Shown here in pieces: positions 13,687-25,227 of a DNA stretch of 64,000 bases. The notes below the pieces were generated by a model. It was given only the letters and a program-made list of their open reading frames with translations, ran no database searches and was not told where the DNA came from. Source of the stretch: Drosophila pseudoobscura (lineage: Eukaryota > Arthropoda > Insecta > Diptera > Drosophilidae); assembly GCF_009870125.1 (NCBI RefSeq), contig NC_046681.1:16505001-16569000 (forward strand). Reading direction: 5' to 3'. Every line of letters begins with the position of its first letter. The first letter of the stretch is position 1. Position numbers and translations under genes: made by a program.

Positions 13687-15410
13687 CCATCAGCCATCGA
13701 TGGCTCACTGGCTATGCTGTTGGATGGAATGGACTATTTCCCGTACCCCATACTCCCCCCAAAACGGCCCCACCACACCACTCCCGAGAGACAGGGAAAA
13801 CTTTACCCCGCACTACAAACGAAAGTGAGTCTCTCCCTCCAAGTATTTCTCCATCTTCACCCTCTTGCCGGAGACCAGAGAGCACACTTCTTTTTTGGCG
13901 CACGGCAGTAGAAGTTCATTGAACTTGAGGGCAAATCGGAAGCGGAGCTAAACACACATTCTCCACTCTCCAACACCCACCCACCCAAACTCCACCCGAG
14001 AGCATTCGATTATTTTCCAGATGGGCACAAAAAGTGGGGTTTGGTGGTTGAAAAAGAAAGCCAGAAACACTGGCAAAACATGCTCAGATACGCATTGGTT
14101 GGAGTTAAATTGGTTAATTTACTCATGGGGCGGCATGCCACACCCTTTGCCTACCTCCCAACGGGCACTTTTCTTCGAAATGAAAGCGAAAACGCAACTG
14201 AATATGCCGCTTTCTGTGTTGTCTGTGTGCTTTGAAAGGGAAAATACTGTTGCATACTTCGGGGCGACCTCAATTTCTCAATACAGATTTTAAGAGAATG
14301 GTGAAAAAAGCTTTAGATGGCGCTTCTCTTAACTTAAAAGATATCCATCAGATGATCTTGTACTGTAATATGGAATCTTAAGTTTATGATATATTATATC
14401 ATCATTAAAATCGGAGGTGGGGCATCATTACTTTGGAATTACTTTGGGAACACCGAAATGAGAGATTTAAGAATATTAGACATGTATTTCACCCAAATCT
14501 TTTACTAAGGCAGGATTCATTTAGAGAAATCTTAGTTGAGCTTGTTTTGAGAGGTTTCTTACTTACTTGATTACTTATTTAAATCCATTGGAAATTTAAG
14601 GGTCGTGTCTATCAAGCGTTTTAACCGTATAGTTTTAGCTATACCTCTAAATGGGCTTTCGTAAAACCAGCTTTCCTCCTTTAAGTGGGTAAAATATAGT
14701 CCAGTTTGGATGTGCAATGGGAGACTACTATATACATATTTGGCAAATAGCAGAATCCAAGCTGACTTTTTCTTCTAGAGGTTACGTCCTGGCTGTGTCT
14801 AGGTGTTTCAATCTTATAGCTTGGTAAAAGCCCTGGGTTTACAACAGATCTCTCTATATGTACATCCTTTAAAATGTACTTATACGTGTACTCTTGATTG
14901 ACTCACAAAATAACCAAAACATCTACCATCTTGAACATTTTCTGATTTATTTAAGTTTACTTTACTCTGTTTCGTTTTGTTCACTTAATAGTTTTACACA
15001 TTCATAAAAAATATATGTAAATCATCTTCATTGTCATCTTCAGTTGTCCAGGTCGGTTGTTCAGTTTTAAATAACGTATAAATTATAGCGAAACAAATTA
15101 TAACTAATTTGTTACTCTTTTGAATTTAATGTTAATAATACGCTTTGAATATGTGTCGTGAAAATGTGAGTTTACTCAGAAATTACATCCCAAAACGCGT
15201 CGGATGGTAAAAGAAAAAGACAACAAACCGATTTGTGAGGGCCCCTATACGGAAATGGTGTAATGCAAACAACAGTTTGACTAACAAATAAAACCAAATG
15301 AACCCTAAACACTTGAATGAGCGTCTGTGTGAGTGGGTTGGTACAATAGTTAAATAAGCTTATTTAGATGTCCTTAGTAGCGTCCTCCTCCAGCAGTGGT
15401 TCTGTTCTCC

Positions 15411-16441
15411 TTACTGAGGAGGCACAGGCGTTGGCTGCGGCGCCAATCGGCTAACAATGGCAATGCCCCCGCGAATGATTTTGGCGATGGCAGGAGGAGC
15501 ACGAGCGGCCAGCGTCTCGAAGGTGATGCGCAGCTCGGCAAAGGCGGTGCGAGGATAGGGATTGCGGCGTGAAGTATAACGCATCACCACATAGTGATAG
15601 TAGATAATAGGTGTCATCAGGCCCGCGTGGCTCCTAAAAGGGCAAAGAAATGGGTTATAAAACATCAAGAAAGCAACGAAAAATTAACCATAAACTCACA
15701 TAAAAGTGAGAACAATAGCATAGGGCATAATGAAGATCTCGCAGAATGCTGTGGCCTTCAGTATGTTGGCCGCCTGGAACTCCACAATCGAGATGATGAA
15801 ACGGGCGCCCCACCACGAGTTCTGGCCAATCAGCTATAAAATAAAGCACAACCATTAAGTGATGGTCAATCAAGGACATCTCCTTAGCATGCTTACATCC
15901 AACAACTTAAGTGAATAGCTGGAGGCGTGCAGCACAGAGTAGAGCAGCACGGGGACCAGCACCAAGAGCGACGGCCGAATGTTGAAGAAGATCAGAGAGT
16001 ACACCATGTAGTGACACGAGTCTTCGGCAAACAATTTGCTCAGGAATTCGCGACTGAACGAGAAGGCAGGTACACGTTGATGCAGGCGCAGGGCAGAGAT
16101 GGCCGCATTGGCCAACAGAACCTTGGTGAAGGAGCTCTGTTGTGAACTGTGGAGAAGATATTTGAATTAAAGATGCTGTTCTTTTCTGTTCTCTTTTTGA
16201 ATACTCACGTAAATACGGGCAACACATAGCTCACGGTAAAGAATATCGATAGCAGCCGCAGGGCCCACAGTGCGGAATCAATTCGATTCGTTTGGAAATG
16301 CTGCAAGAGCTTGGCCGGAGCATTCTGTGGTTGGTTCTGGTTCTGCTGCTGCTGCTGTTGCTCCTGCTGCTGTGATGTACTCTCAGAGCCATTGGTCTCG
16401 GCGCTATCGAAGCGCGGTGGCTGGTCGGTGGATGTGCTCAT
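15411..16441 (-). CDS. Kr-h2: Kr-h2, TMEM33/Pom33-family membrane protein
   Basis: Four coding exons, 16441-16209, 15897-16146, 15700-15833 and 15411-15633 (reading leftwards), encode 279 aa. The start is the ATG at 16441, followed by a low-complexity Gln/Asn N-terminus (about residues 1-45). The rest matches the TMEM33 family: an RIDSALWALRLL stretch before the first membrane segment, then several hydrophobic segments including one with SLIFFNIRPSLLVLVP, and a C-terminal half with YYHYVVMRYTSRRNP. TMEM33 proteins sit in the ER and nuclear envelope and shape membranes or help nuclear pore assembly. Introns are 55-69 bp with normal GT-AG ends. The polyQ N-terminus is likely the fast-evolving part. 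The name rests on memory of the Drosophila gene Kr-h2 being the TMEM33 homologue; despite the name it has no zinc fingers. Confidence 0.88.
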
Positions 16442-18573
16442 TATGAACTTGTCGGTTGATCGCTGTGCACCTTACTGGATTTTTAGTCTGCAAGTCAGTC
16501 ATAAAAGGGAAGAAAATACAATAGAGAAACGTAATGAGTTTACTTTCAGCGTTATCAGCGGGAATTCTGTTCTTATCGCTCCGGTATTGGCCTGATAAGC
16601 TAACCCCCATACCCTCACTAGGCAACCACCGAACCATATCTAATGTCTGTGTGTGTTCTTCACCTTTTGGTGAAGTTTCTTCCTTTAGAGATCTTTCTTT
16701 CAGCATATGCTGATCCACACTCTATGAACTTATGACTCTGTCTATGACTGAGATCTTGTGCTGCTCAGGGCTTTGGAACAGCACGCGCTTTGGCTTTCAA
16801 TTGAAATTTGACTCCGGTTGTTAAACCAGTCAAATGGAAAGTTGCAAACCCAGACACACTTCACAACACCACTTAAAACACAAGAATGGGCGTGTCAAAG
16901 AGGCGTTTTAATGGTCACGTTGACTCAAGATGAAATGAATTACAGACCAAACCATGTTTTGCATAGGCCACAAAAAAAAAAGAAATCACAAAAGGGTTAA
17001 AACACAATGGTAAGAAGCGAAACTTAAATGCTCTTCAATTGCAGTTTATGGCTTAATATTCATTCAATTCTTTATCTCCAGCCGAAAAGGTCTTTCCTAA
17101 AACTTAAAATGCCAGCAATTTATGATGCAAAGCACAGTAAAACTTGTAAATTTTCCTCGTAAAGTTTAAGAAACTTGCAATTACAGACAAGACAGGGGAG
17201 TGCAACTGACTGCGACTGACGTCTGGCCACAATGTGCAGTGCATGGTGTTACGAAATACACGTCGAAATATTAACACAGACAGACACAAATATGGCCAAA
17301 CAGGTGGCTGCCACACAGAGTGCGAAGGAGAGAGGCAGAGACAGCAAGAGATACCACCATACCGCGGAAGCAAGAGTTGGGTAAACAACACAACACACAC
17401 CGAGAGAGTGCGGCGGCGCAGCGGTCAGTGCGGACTCCTACGTGTATGTACATGTACCTGGGATATGTGTACATAAAATGACTGATGTAGCGGGAATGAA
17501 GGCGGGTCATTAGGTGTCATTTAATATGCAAGAGCATTCGAGCGGAGGTGGGCTAAGATATGACATTACTATTGATTTTAAGGATGGGTCCTTCAAACGA
17601 ACTGGGTCAAGTACTTCACTTTGATAATTGCCTTTGACAATAGATTTGGATTATTCATGCGAAACCAAAAAGTCACCAATCTGATAAAATTGTGATGAAA
17701 TATGTATAAATAAATGACGTCACGTGGTCGGAACAGCAAGGAACACGTCAGAGGTAGAACAGAATACACGGGCACGGGGGTACGGTACGGGTGTACACGC
17801 ACGCTCACAAATTGCCTCCGATTGACATGTCTGAACTTTAAATAATAAAACAAGATCAAAATGACAAAGCAGAATGTATCTACCCAGATATACTACAGAC
17901 CGCGCTCAAAGTGCAGGGCCCTTTCGAAACTTTGAATTAGATGCTTCCTCCACTCTCCCCAGCAACAAGCGATCGGATTAGGGCACACACAAGAGACCTG
18001 CATACTTTTTGATTATAATGCCAGCAGCACACGGCTGTCGAATTGGGTTAATAAGGAACGAAGGGGGGTTGGGGTTCGTTGCTCCGCTCCGCGTACAGTT
18101 TTAAATGATTTTGGGACGATTTTGTCGCGTGAAGAAAGTTGGGCCAGGTATTATATTCCTCATTCCCCGTGCGTATGCAAACAGTCAGCGTTGTCTCACA
18201 CAAAATGCCGCGTAATCCAAGATGTTTTGAATTAAAATCTATCTGCGAACTTACCGTTCACTGAGCAACAAATGAGTCCAGGGTTTCTCACTGGCGATAT
18301 GGTACAAAAATTTAATACAAATTTTACACGTAAATCAAATACGTCTCGGTCTCTTCCTCTTACACTTTGAACTAGTTCTGGCTCAGTAGAGTTCCAGCAC
18401 TAAATAATACCATAATGTTCACATATCTCGGAACTGTGGAACCGGTGAGATAGAAATGAACTAAAGAGCCAGCACTAAATAATGCCATAGCGCGTAACAG
18501 AGCGAACGCACATTATAGTTGAATTTATTTTTAAAATAGCCCTTTCTGCTTTGAAGTGTCAGAAAATATAGTC
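16442..18573. other. Intergenic stretch between Kr-h2 and the methyltransferase gene
   Basis: Divergent 5' flanks of two genes. Short AT-rich and CA/GT-rich segments are seen, along with a short direct repeat near 18.4 kb. Open frames here are short and lack domains. The right 200 bp must hold the promoter of the methyltransferase gene; no classic TATA box was found. Confidence 0.6.
18394..18489. repeat. Pair of 21-bp direct repeats upstream of the methyltransferase gene
   Basis: CCAGCACTAAATAATACCAT at 18394 recurs at 18469 with one base changed. The copies are 75 bp apart, and the second ends about 85 bp before the ATG at 18574. They may be duplicated regulator sites or a small tandem duplication. 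Confidence 0.7.
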
Positions 18574-19357
18574 ATGGAGGACGACCTTGCACTCCCCGCC
18601 GACACACTAGCCATTCTCAATGAATTCCTGGCAGAGCGTTCCAAACGCGAGGCCGAAGAGGAGGATCGCATTGTAAACCAGGACGGTAAGGAAGCAACAT
18701 TTGAAGAGAATTGGGCAAGTTATTAATATAAGTTTTCGAGTTTTGGCCTGCTAAACGTGTCATATTTTATATCTGCAGCAATTGAGCCAGTTCTGGTATA
18801 GCAAAAAGACCAAACTCACAGTACGTAACATTGTTGCCAAGCTATTGAAGGAACAACCAAATAAACCCGAAGAACGCAACTACCGCATAGCTTTGCTGTC
18901 TTGTCCATCTCTTTACAAGGATATTAAAGATATATATGACCACGGTGAGGAAATAGTCAAATTCAACTACCCATCTTTGTGACCTTCTCCCTCCTTTTTA
19001 GTCAGCATCTTCGAGTACGACGAGCGTTTTTCAGCCTACGGCACTGATTTTGTCCATTACGATATCAATTGTATAGATCCAGACTATCTGATAAACCATC
19101 ACAAAAAATATGATTTAATCATAGCCGACCCGCCGTTCTTGTCCAAGGAGTGCATAGAGAAAATATCTGCCATTATCCTTAAGATGCAGAGCAGTCCCAG
19201 TGATTCCAAACTGATATTTTGCTCTGGAGAGGTCGTGGAACCCTGGCTCACAGCCTGTTTGCCGGTGCATAAGTGCAATTTCCGACCGGAGCATGAACGT
19301 AATTTGGGCAACGAGTTCGTTAGTTATGCCAACTTCAATTTGGACAATTATATTTAA
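18574..19357 (+). CDS. EEF1AKMT1/N6AMT2-type protein-lysine methyltransferase
   Basis: Three exons, 18574-18714, 18779-18944 and 19002-19357, encode 220 aa. The family (human EEF1AKMT1, formerly N6AMT2; I believe fly CG9154) methylates a lysine of translation factor eEF1A with S-adenosylmethionine. The family signature EENWQLSQFWYS is rebuilt only if intron 1 begins with GC (GCAAGT at 18715) instead of GT. The upstream GT at 18686 would put a stop eight codons into exon 2. The catalytic ADPPF motif (DPPF/NPPY class) lies near residue 140, and the C-terminal part NLGNEFVSYANF matches the family. Length is close to the human protein (about 214 aa). The gene is followed 55 bp later by prefoldin 1 on the other strand, so the two 3' ends converge. 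Confidence 0.9.
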
Positions 19358-19411
19358 AATGAACCGAATAAAATGTGTGTTTCTTGTGTGTTTGTGCGGC
19401 TACAATGGCAT

Positions 19412-19949
19412 CTATTTCGCGACGACATCAGCCTCCTTGCGCTGTTGAACCAGCTCTCGCAAACCGTCTTCCTGGTCTTTCAATGACTTCTGCAGGAATT
19501 CCTTCTTCTTTTCGAGTAGTTCAATGGCCTTTTCACATTTCTCCTGCTTGATCTTCAGATCTTCGCGCATATTTTGAACGTCCGTAAGGAGAAACATGCG
19601 ACCAACAGACATATAAACCCTGTAATAGTCGAGTAGATTTCCAATTAAGGCATAAAAGAAACATTATAAGGGCGTCACATCCAAACACACCTCGTATCAT
19701 TGTCCAAATTGTTTGTGCCCTTTTCCGTCAACAGATATTTGTGTTTGCCCGTCTTGACCATATCGCATTTCATGTCGATCATATTGATCTTCTTGGATGT
19801 CTCCAATTTGTTGATCTGCATCTCGGTGAAGGCCTGCGGGAGGGGATGAATAGAAATGAGTAATGGGAAGCACGCGCTGCAGGCCGGGTCTCGCCTGGAG
19901 CCTTGGACAGCGGCCTCACCTTCTTTAATTCGATGTCCATTTGTGCCAT
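19412..19949 (-). CDS. Pfdn1: Prefoldin subunit 1
   Basis: Three exons (19920-19949, 19691-19833 and 19412-19619, read leftwards) encode 126 aa, typical for beta-type prefoldin. The protein is almost wholly helical: an N-terminal coiled coil with EMQINKLETSKKINMIDMK, a short central hairpin region (YLLTEKGTNNLDNDTRVYMSV, with the last splice falling inside it), and a C-terminal coiled coil ending LVQQRKEADVVAK. Prefoldin is the hetero-hexameric co-chaperone that hands nascent actin and tubulin to the CCT chaperonin in the cytosol. The first exon encodes only ten residues (MAQMDIELKK); the start is fixed by a clean GT-AG join to the conserved AFTEMQ. I believe this is fly CG13993. Confidence 0.92.
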
Positions 19950-20661
19950 TTTGTTTGATAAATGCTTTCTTAACGTTTATTTGACTTAAATTGAATGTTT
20001 TCACTATAAATTTGCTTAAAATCTCAACACCTGCGTGCTGTATAGACCCTGAAAAACCGAACTTAGCCCACTCCAGCCCCCTCTTTTTAAATAGTAAGTG
20101 GTAAGTGGCGGAAAATATTATACGATTGTAAATTCTTCTTGAGGATTCATGCCATATTTCCTCTGAACTTAAAAAAAACCACGACATCTCCTGAACTGCG
20201 CTAAAATTTTTATTATTTTCGGTGGAGTATTAAAATACCCTTTGGGTTGCAATGGGTTAATCGTTCTCAGTTCTCAGGCATGTCTATACCATATTTTGCT
20301 CATTTAATATAGTATCTTCATAGTTTTCCGTACTGTTGTTAAAATTTAATTAATAAAGACCTTTTCTAAGACTGATACCGATGTATCGTAAATAAACCGT
20401 CAGTTCAATTTTGAACGGCGCGCCTTATAGTTAATATTTAGATTGTTACAGGACTAATATAACAGAGTATTGAAATATTTTTTTAACTGTTAAGCGCAGC
20501 GCTGTTAACATCGATGTAGAGGAACACTTTGACTGTTATCGAGTTCAAATTCCATTTGACCATTGGAGATTAACCTATATTTAATGAAGCCAAAGAAAGG
20601 CAAATTAGATGGCGCTGCCTGGTTCCAAAAGCTTACATCAGCATTTCATTCACTCGATAGC
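19950..20661. promoter_or_regulatory. Divergent promoter region of prefoldin 1 and the dehydrogenase gene
   Basis: A 700-bp AT-rich gap. At 20489-20509 there is an imperfect palindrome around GCGCAGCGCTGTT (20494-20506). This fits the fly core-promoter Motif 7 consensus and is followed by ATCGATG, a DRE-like word. Together they likely serve the dehydrogenase gene starting at 20662. Open frames crossing this gap upstream of 20662 and 19949 have no family similarity and are not part of the proteins. Confidence 0.55.
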
Positions 20662-21478
20662 ATGGAACGCTGGCAGAACAAACTCGCTGTGGTCACAGGT
20701 GCAAGCGGCGGAATTGGAGCTGCATGTGCTCGTGCCATGATTGGTGCAGGATTGCGTGTGGTGGGTCTGGCACGGCGAGAAGAAAAGCTGCGGGAGCTCA
20801 GGGACACCTTGCCGAAACATTTGCAGGCCAATTTCATTCCCAGACGGTGCGACGTATCGAAAGAGGACCAGGTCCTGAGCTCTTTCGACTGGATAGAAAG
20901 GGAGCTGGAAGGACCCGATGTTCTGCTGAACAATGCTGGCATCACACGGGAAACGGAACTAGTGGCGCCGGGGAATACCCAAAAACTGCGTGATGTCATT
21001 GACACCAATGTGATGGGTGTGCTCTGGTGCACTAGGGAGGCATTCAACAACATGAAGAAGCGGGATACAGAGGGTCATGTTTTAATCATAAACAGCATTG
21101 CAGGACAGCAAGTGCTCAACTTTATCGACGTTTTGCCCTCATTCAACATATATCCGGCCACCAAGTTTGCCATAACAGCAATTACGGAAACCTATCGCCA
21201 GGAGTTTCAATTGCACAAGAGCAAGGTGCGTGTGACCGGCATTTGCCCCGGGGCGGTGAACACAAACATATTCCCGGAAGAGATACACTTCTATGTGAAG
21301 GATATGGTCAGGCTGGAGCCATCAAATATAGCGGATGCAGTGCTATATGCACTGCGCACACCGCCTCACGTGCAGGTACGAAGAAATTAACCCCTTAAAA
21401 CAACCCCTACCTACAATCCATATGTTTGCTTTGCAGATTCACGATATTACCATCAAACCCATGGGCGAATTATTTTAA
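20662..21478 (+). CDS. Short-chain dehydrogenase/reductase, farnesol-dehydrogenase-like
   Basis: Two exons, 20662-21375 and 21437-21478, encode 251 aa, the classical SDR length. In order: the Rossmann nucleotide loop TGASGGIG near residues 13-20, NNAG near 92-95, the catalytic Ser in INSIAGQ, and the active-site YPATK. The basic residues LARREEK just after the second strand favour NADP(H). Insect relatives oxidise farnesol or reduce related alcohols and aldehydes; the exact substrate cannot be told from sequence. I believe the fly orthologue is CG9150. A longer in-frame start at 20563 exists, but the added residues are not SDR-like and overlap promoter DNA, so MERWQNK is chosen. No signal peptide is seen; likely cytosolic. 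Confidence 0.9.
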
Positions 21479-21519
21479 ACGTTAAATTTGGTTTATGCCA
21501 GATGTACAGATGTTTAAAC

Positions 21520-22827
21520 CTATTCCAAGCCAGCCAGACGTTCTCGCAGCGCTTCCTCGTTCAATTTGTGCATGCATAGAAATTGGCCATTAAAGAACAA
21601 GACAGGTATATCATGCCGAAATAGCCGCAAGTAACGTACATTCTCCTTGCGGTCGATGTAAACCTTTTCCAGTCTGAATTTACCAGCATATTTCTGTTCC
21701 AATTGTGACACCAAATCATCGCACAAAGGACACGGCTTTTTGGTGTACAGTGTCAGCAGAGGAAGACCGTCCACCTGGGCGATTTTGGGTTTGCTGAAAG
21801 ATACATTGATATTTTTTTTTGGGTCACTGAACAGGAAACACTCGATGGGACTCACAGCTTTTCGAGAAATATTATCATCAAACGGCCATCGCTTCCATCC
21901 ATGTACGCACAGCCCAACTCGCCAGCAGGCAGGGAGTGCACCAGATGGGTGAGAAGGTGACTGGCGGTTATATGTAAATTATCGTGGGTGCACAGATTAT
22001 TTCCGCTTAGGTCTAGGTGAAAATAGCTTGGTTTGGGCGGTTCTCGGCTCGTAACCAGATCCCACGTGTGGATTTGACTGGGAAGAAGAGGCTGACCGCC
22101 GTGAACGTGGTACAGAGCATCTTCTCTATTATTTTTCACAGCAAATTCACGCACCAAAGCTAGAGGCTGCAACTGAAGGCGCTCTGCAGTTTCGTATGTA
22201 GTCCAGGCCAGTGCGGCCGCTCCCAAAGTTGGCGTTGGTTCGGAGGGATCTGCCTTAGCGGTTTGTTTGCCTCTGGCCGGAGCCTGATGCACGGTCATCA
22301 GTTCATTGGCCAGAAGACCATCATCCGGTTCAAGAAACTGGCAGCGTGTATCTCCCGTGATAATGCACTGCGCCTTTCCCTCCCGGAGACTATCCAATGT
22401 CATGCGTAGTCCAGTAATCGAGCAGATATCGTCTTGTAGGGCATGTGCCTCGCAGCTCTTCAAGCCCAGCTCTTTGGCTACATTGGCAAGCCTCGCATTG
22501 CAGTCGGATGCCGATGCATTCGATGAGCAACAGACAATTAGCTTTTTGAACTCCTCTCGTGGCACAAGAGTGCGTTTCACCAGCTCATCGATGACAATTC
22601 CAGCCAGCTTCTGCTCCTCCGCCTTGAATGGTGTTCTCGGGGTACGCACAGCAGCTGCAATTACCACGGCATTGTTGTGCGTTCCATCCAACTGACGGCT
22701 AAAGTGCCGTAAGAGCCTCGAAATGCTGGGGAAGAACAAAAAATCCATTATCAGTGTCCTGTCATGGCTGAATTACTCACTTTTTAGAGTGTTGCATGCG
22801 AAACCTTTCCAGCATAATCATGTGCAT
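21520..22827 (-). CDS. Thiolase-like domain fused to a glutaredoxin-like domain
   Basis: Three exons (22781-22827, 21856-22725 and 21520-21793, read leftwards) give 396 aa in one frame. Exon 1 gives an Arg- and Met-rich start (MHMIMLERFRMQHSKN) that with RLLRHFSRQL resembles a mitochondrial presequence. Residues of about 30-305 follow the thiolase fold: VVIAAAVRTPRTPF, then LREGKAQCIITGD, then GAAALAWTTYETAERLQLQP. The catalytic sites look degraded: the usual GHP His region reads CTHDNLHITAS and the usual CxGGG reads YMDGSDG, so the second Cys is gone. The last 90 residues are a DUF836/glutaredoxin-like domain with CPLC and a DIPVLFFNG cis-Pro loop. Exons 2 and 3 join through a 62-bp GTGAGT...TTTCAG intron. 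If that intron is retained, the thiolase-like part ends at a stop on its second codon. Thiolase activity is doubtful. Confidence 0.78.
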
Positions 22828-22918
22828 GTTTAAAACATTTCTTTTATCTGATTTAACTACAATCCTTTGATTTTGAAAAGCCGAAACTGCCACAAATTTA
22901 GTTTGTTTTCCAAATTAC

Positions 22919-22929
22919 CAGTGTGACCA
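22919..22929. promoter_or_regulatory. Motif 1 core promoter element between divergent genes
   Basis: CAGTGTGACCA is the reverse complement of fly core-promoter Motif 1 (YGGTCACACTR). It lies 92 bp from the ATG of the thiolase-like/glutaredoxin gene on the left and 198 bp from the F-box/WD40 ATG on the right. In this orientation it reads towards the left gene. Matching elements are typical of TATA-less housekeeping genes. Confidence 0.7.
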
Positions 22930-23126
22930 TACCATTCAAACCCAAACAGCTGTTCCAAAAGAAAAAAAAGCGTTAACAATAAGAGGGAAAGTTACTCTTA
23001 GTTTTATCCGCTGAAACAAAGGCAAAGCAAAACCAGTTATTACCAATAGCACAAAGACAGTCGAGCTGTAAACCTCATTGCAGAAGCGACAGCTGTATCG
23101 ACACTCGGCCCAAATTCGGAAATCAA

Positions 23127-25227
23127 ATGGAAGTGACCTTCAAAAAGGCCCGATTGGTAAAGCACACAAATGCAGCAGACGGAGAGTACACAACCCCCCA
23201 TGGGAGGGAGACTGAGACTTGCACCGATCCGTATGGCTGGTGGGCCTTGCCAGAGCCCGCCCTGCTGAAGATCTTCGAGCGTTTAAATGTCTTCGAACTG
23301 CTCCAGGCGAGTCTGTGCTGCAGGAGGTGGCACGGCATAGCCAACGATGATCTGTTGTGGCGTCAAAAGTTCCAGGAGAACTTCAGAGCCTCGCCGAGCA
23401 TACCGCTAAAGCCAGGTGCAGAGAGCTGGCGATCGGAATACCAGCGTCTGTCCACACAAATACCGTTTGTTCAGGCCCAGCGTCTGGAGCCCTCGATGGA
23501 GAATAATCACGGGCATACGCATCAGGTGCTACATGTGAGCTTCGCACACAATGGAGAGATGTTTGCCACCTGCTCCAAGGATGGCTATGTGATAGTGAGT
23601 AGTCTTCCAGCGTTCGATATGAAATGGGTGTTAATCAATAATCCTGCTCATAGGTATGGAACTCGCAGCATCCATGCACGGAAAAGTATGCGCACAATAT
23701 GAAACAATTCAGCTGGAAGTACTCTCAATATTCGCAGTTCAATCAGAGTGACACACTGCTGCTGGTTTCGGGTGTGCATTTTGGATCCCCACAGTCCACA
23801 TCAGGAGAGATTGCCGTGTTCTATCTGGGAGCGACAGAGTCCCATTTACGCTGCAGAGTGGTCAATCGTCCCTATGATATATTTGGCACTTGGTTCAGTG
23901 ATCAGTATTTGATCTCAGGGGACCTGCATTGGCTGGCTCATTTGGTGAGTACATCGGTTCTGTGGCTGAATAAGGCCAATCAGGAGATCGACTCTGAGCA
24001 CGTTCCGATAATGAGCCAATTGTACAAGTTCTATAACCGCAATGCGAGCTCGGTGAGGGCCATAATGGTGGCCAGATGTCCTTGGTTGGATGAAAGTAAC
24101 GATCCCTTGGCTAAGGTAGAGGAAGAGACGCGCAGTCCGCCCTTTCCGTTTCCCAGTAACGATGAGCCATCTGGTTCCCAGGCCAGTGGGAATCCTCTGT
24201 CCCATGCCGCCAGCCTTAGACGCACACGAAGTGCAACCCCCGATGAGAACTACTTGCCAGACATAAGCGAACGTCGGTCCAGAGCCCGGCCTGGAGATGC
24301 CACCATTCATTACCTGGAGGAATACAGAAAAGCAGTGGCCCCTACAAACGACGCCAACGAAGAAGAGGACGAGGAAGAGTACGACTCCATGGATGTGCAT
24401 GAGGAGTACGATGAAATGGAGAACAGCATGCCTAAGTATCTCATCTTCTCGACGGGCTCTAAAACATTTACCCCGCACCAGATCGGCTTCAAGCGCATAA
24501 GGAACGTTTACTTTCCCAAAAAACTTGATCCTGGGCCCTCGCTGAAGGAGAGAATAGCTGCCAAGCGGGCCGCCGAGCAGCAGCAGCAGCAAACTCCGCG
24601 CACGGATCCAGATTGGTGGGACTACGATTCCGTCAAGGATCGATTTGATCAGGTGGACAAAGTCATCGATCTGCACGGACACATCATTGGCATGGCGCTG
24701 AGTCCGGATCATCGCTATTTATATGTTAATACGCGCCCCTGGCCAAAGCACTATGTGATTACCAATCCTCTGGAGCCACCGCCAATAGCTCAGGAGATTG
24801 ATATACATGTGATTGACTTGATGACCCTGAAGAGAGTGGGGAACATGCTGCGCGCCCATAAGGCCTACACGCCCAGCACCGAGTGCTTTTTCATATTTCT
24901 CGATGTCTGCGAGGAGTATGTGGCCAGTGGGGCTGAGGACCAGCATGCCTACCTATGGGATCGCTACTATGGCATTAGTTTGGCCAAGTTCAAGCACTCG
25001 GACGTGGTAAACAGTGTGGCCTTCAATCCAAAAGACTCTGAGATGCTCGTGACCACCAGCGATGACTATACAATTAAGGTGTGTACATTTTTAAAACCGA
25101 TTTTTGTTGTGTTATTTAACATTTAACGCTACATCTTTGCCAGGTTTGGCGCTCACGGGCCAAGGCAAAGGCCTATAACATCCCCATTAATGTGAACGAA
25201 TCTTTCGAGCTGAAGCCGAAGAAATGA
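23127..25227 (+). CDS. F-box and WD40 protein, FBXW5-type
   Basis: Exons 23127-23594, 23654-25078 and 25144-25227 encode 658 aa. Residues of about 39-85 form the F-box (WWALPEPALLKIFERLNVFELLQ..., then RRWHGIANDDLLWRQKF), which binds Skp1 in an SCF ubiquitin ligase. WD40 blades start near residue 133 (QVLHVSFAHNGEMFATCSKDGYVIVWN, split by intron 1) and return near 560-640 (GAEDQHAYLWDRYYG, then VAFNPKDSEMLVTTSDDYTIKVW across intron 2). Between them is a long acidic, low-complexity middle (EEEDEEEYDSMDVHEEYDEM). This split layout is that of FBXW5, substrate receptor of SCF/CRL4 ligases. I believe the fly orthologue is CG9144. Stops inside both introns show the three pieces must be spliced. Confidence 0.9.

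Larger units (their letters stand above)
1..15410. other. 15.4 kb stretch without a recognisable coding gene
   Basis: No open frame here has a recognisable domain, a plausible splice partner or fly-like codon use. The longer ones run through simple repeats or antisense homopolymers. What can be seen is scattered GT, GA, CTG and TCTG runs, many TATGTATG/ACATATGT words, and a promoter-like module near 5.3-5.85 kb. The next gene is Kr-h2. From memory of the fly map Kr-h1 lies beside it, so this may be the upstream or intronic regulatory DNA of a Kr-h1-like gene whose coding exons are outside the window; no zinc-finger coding sequence is visible here. That assignment is inference. Confidence 0.6.

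Noticed and set aside
19950-20187. N-terminal extension of prefoldin 1
   Set aside because: The unspliced frame reads through an intron and upstream DNA; the ten-residue first exon explains the real start.
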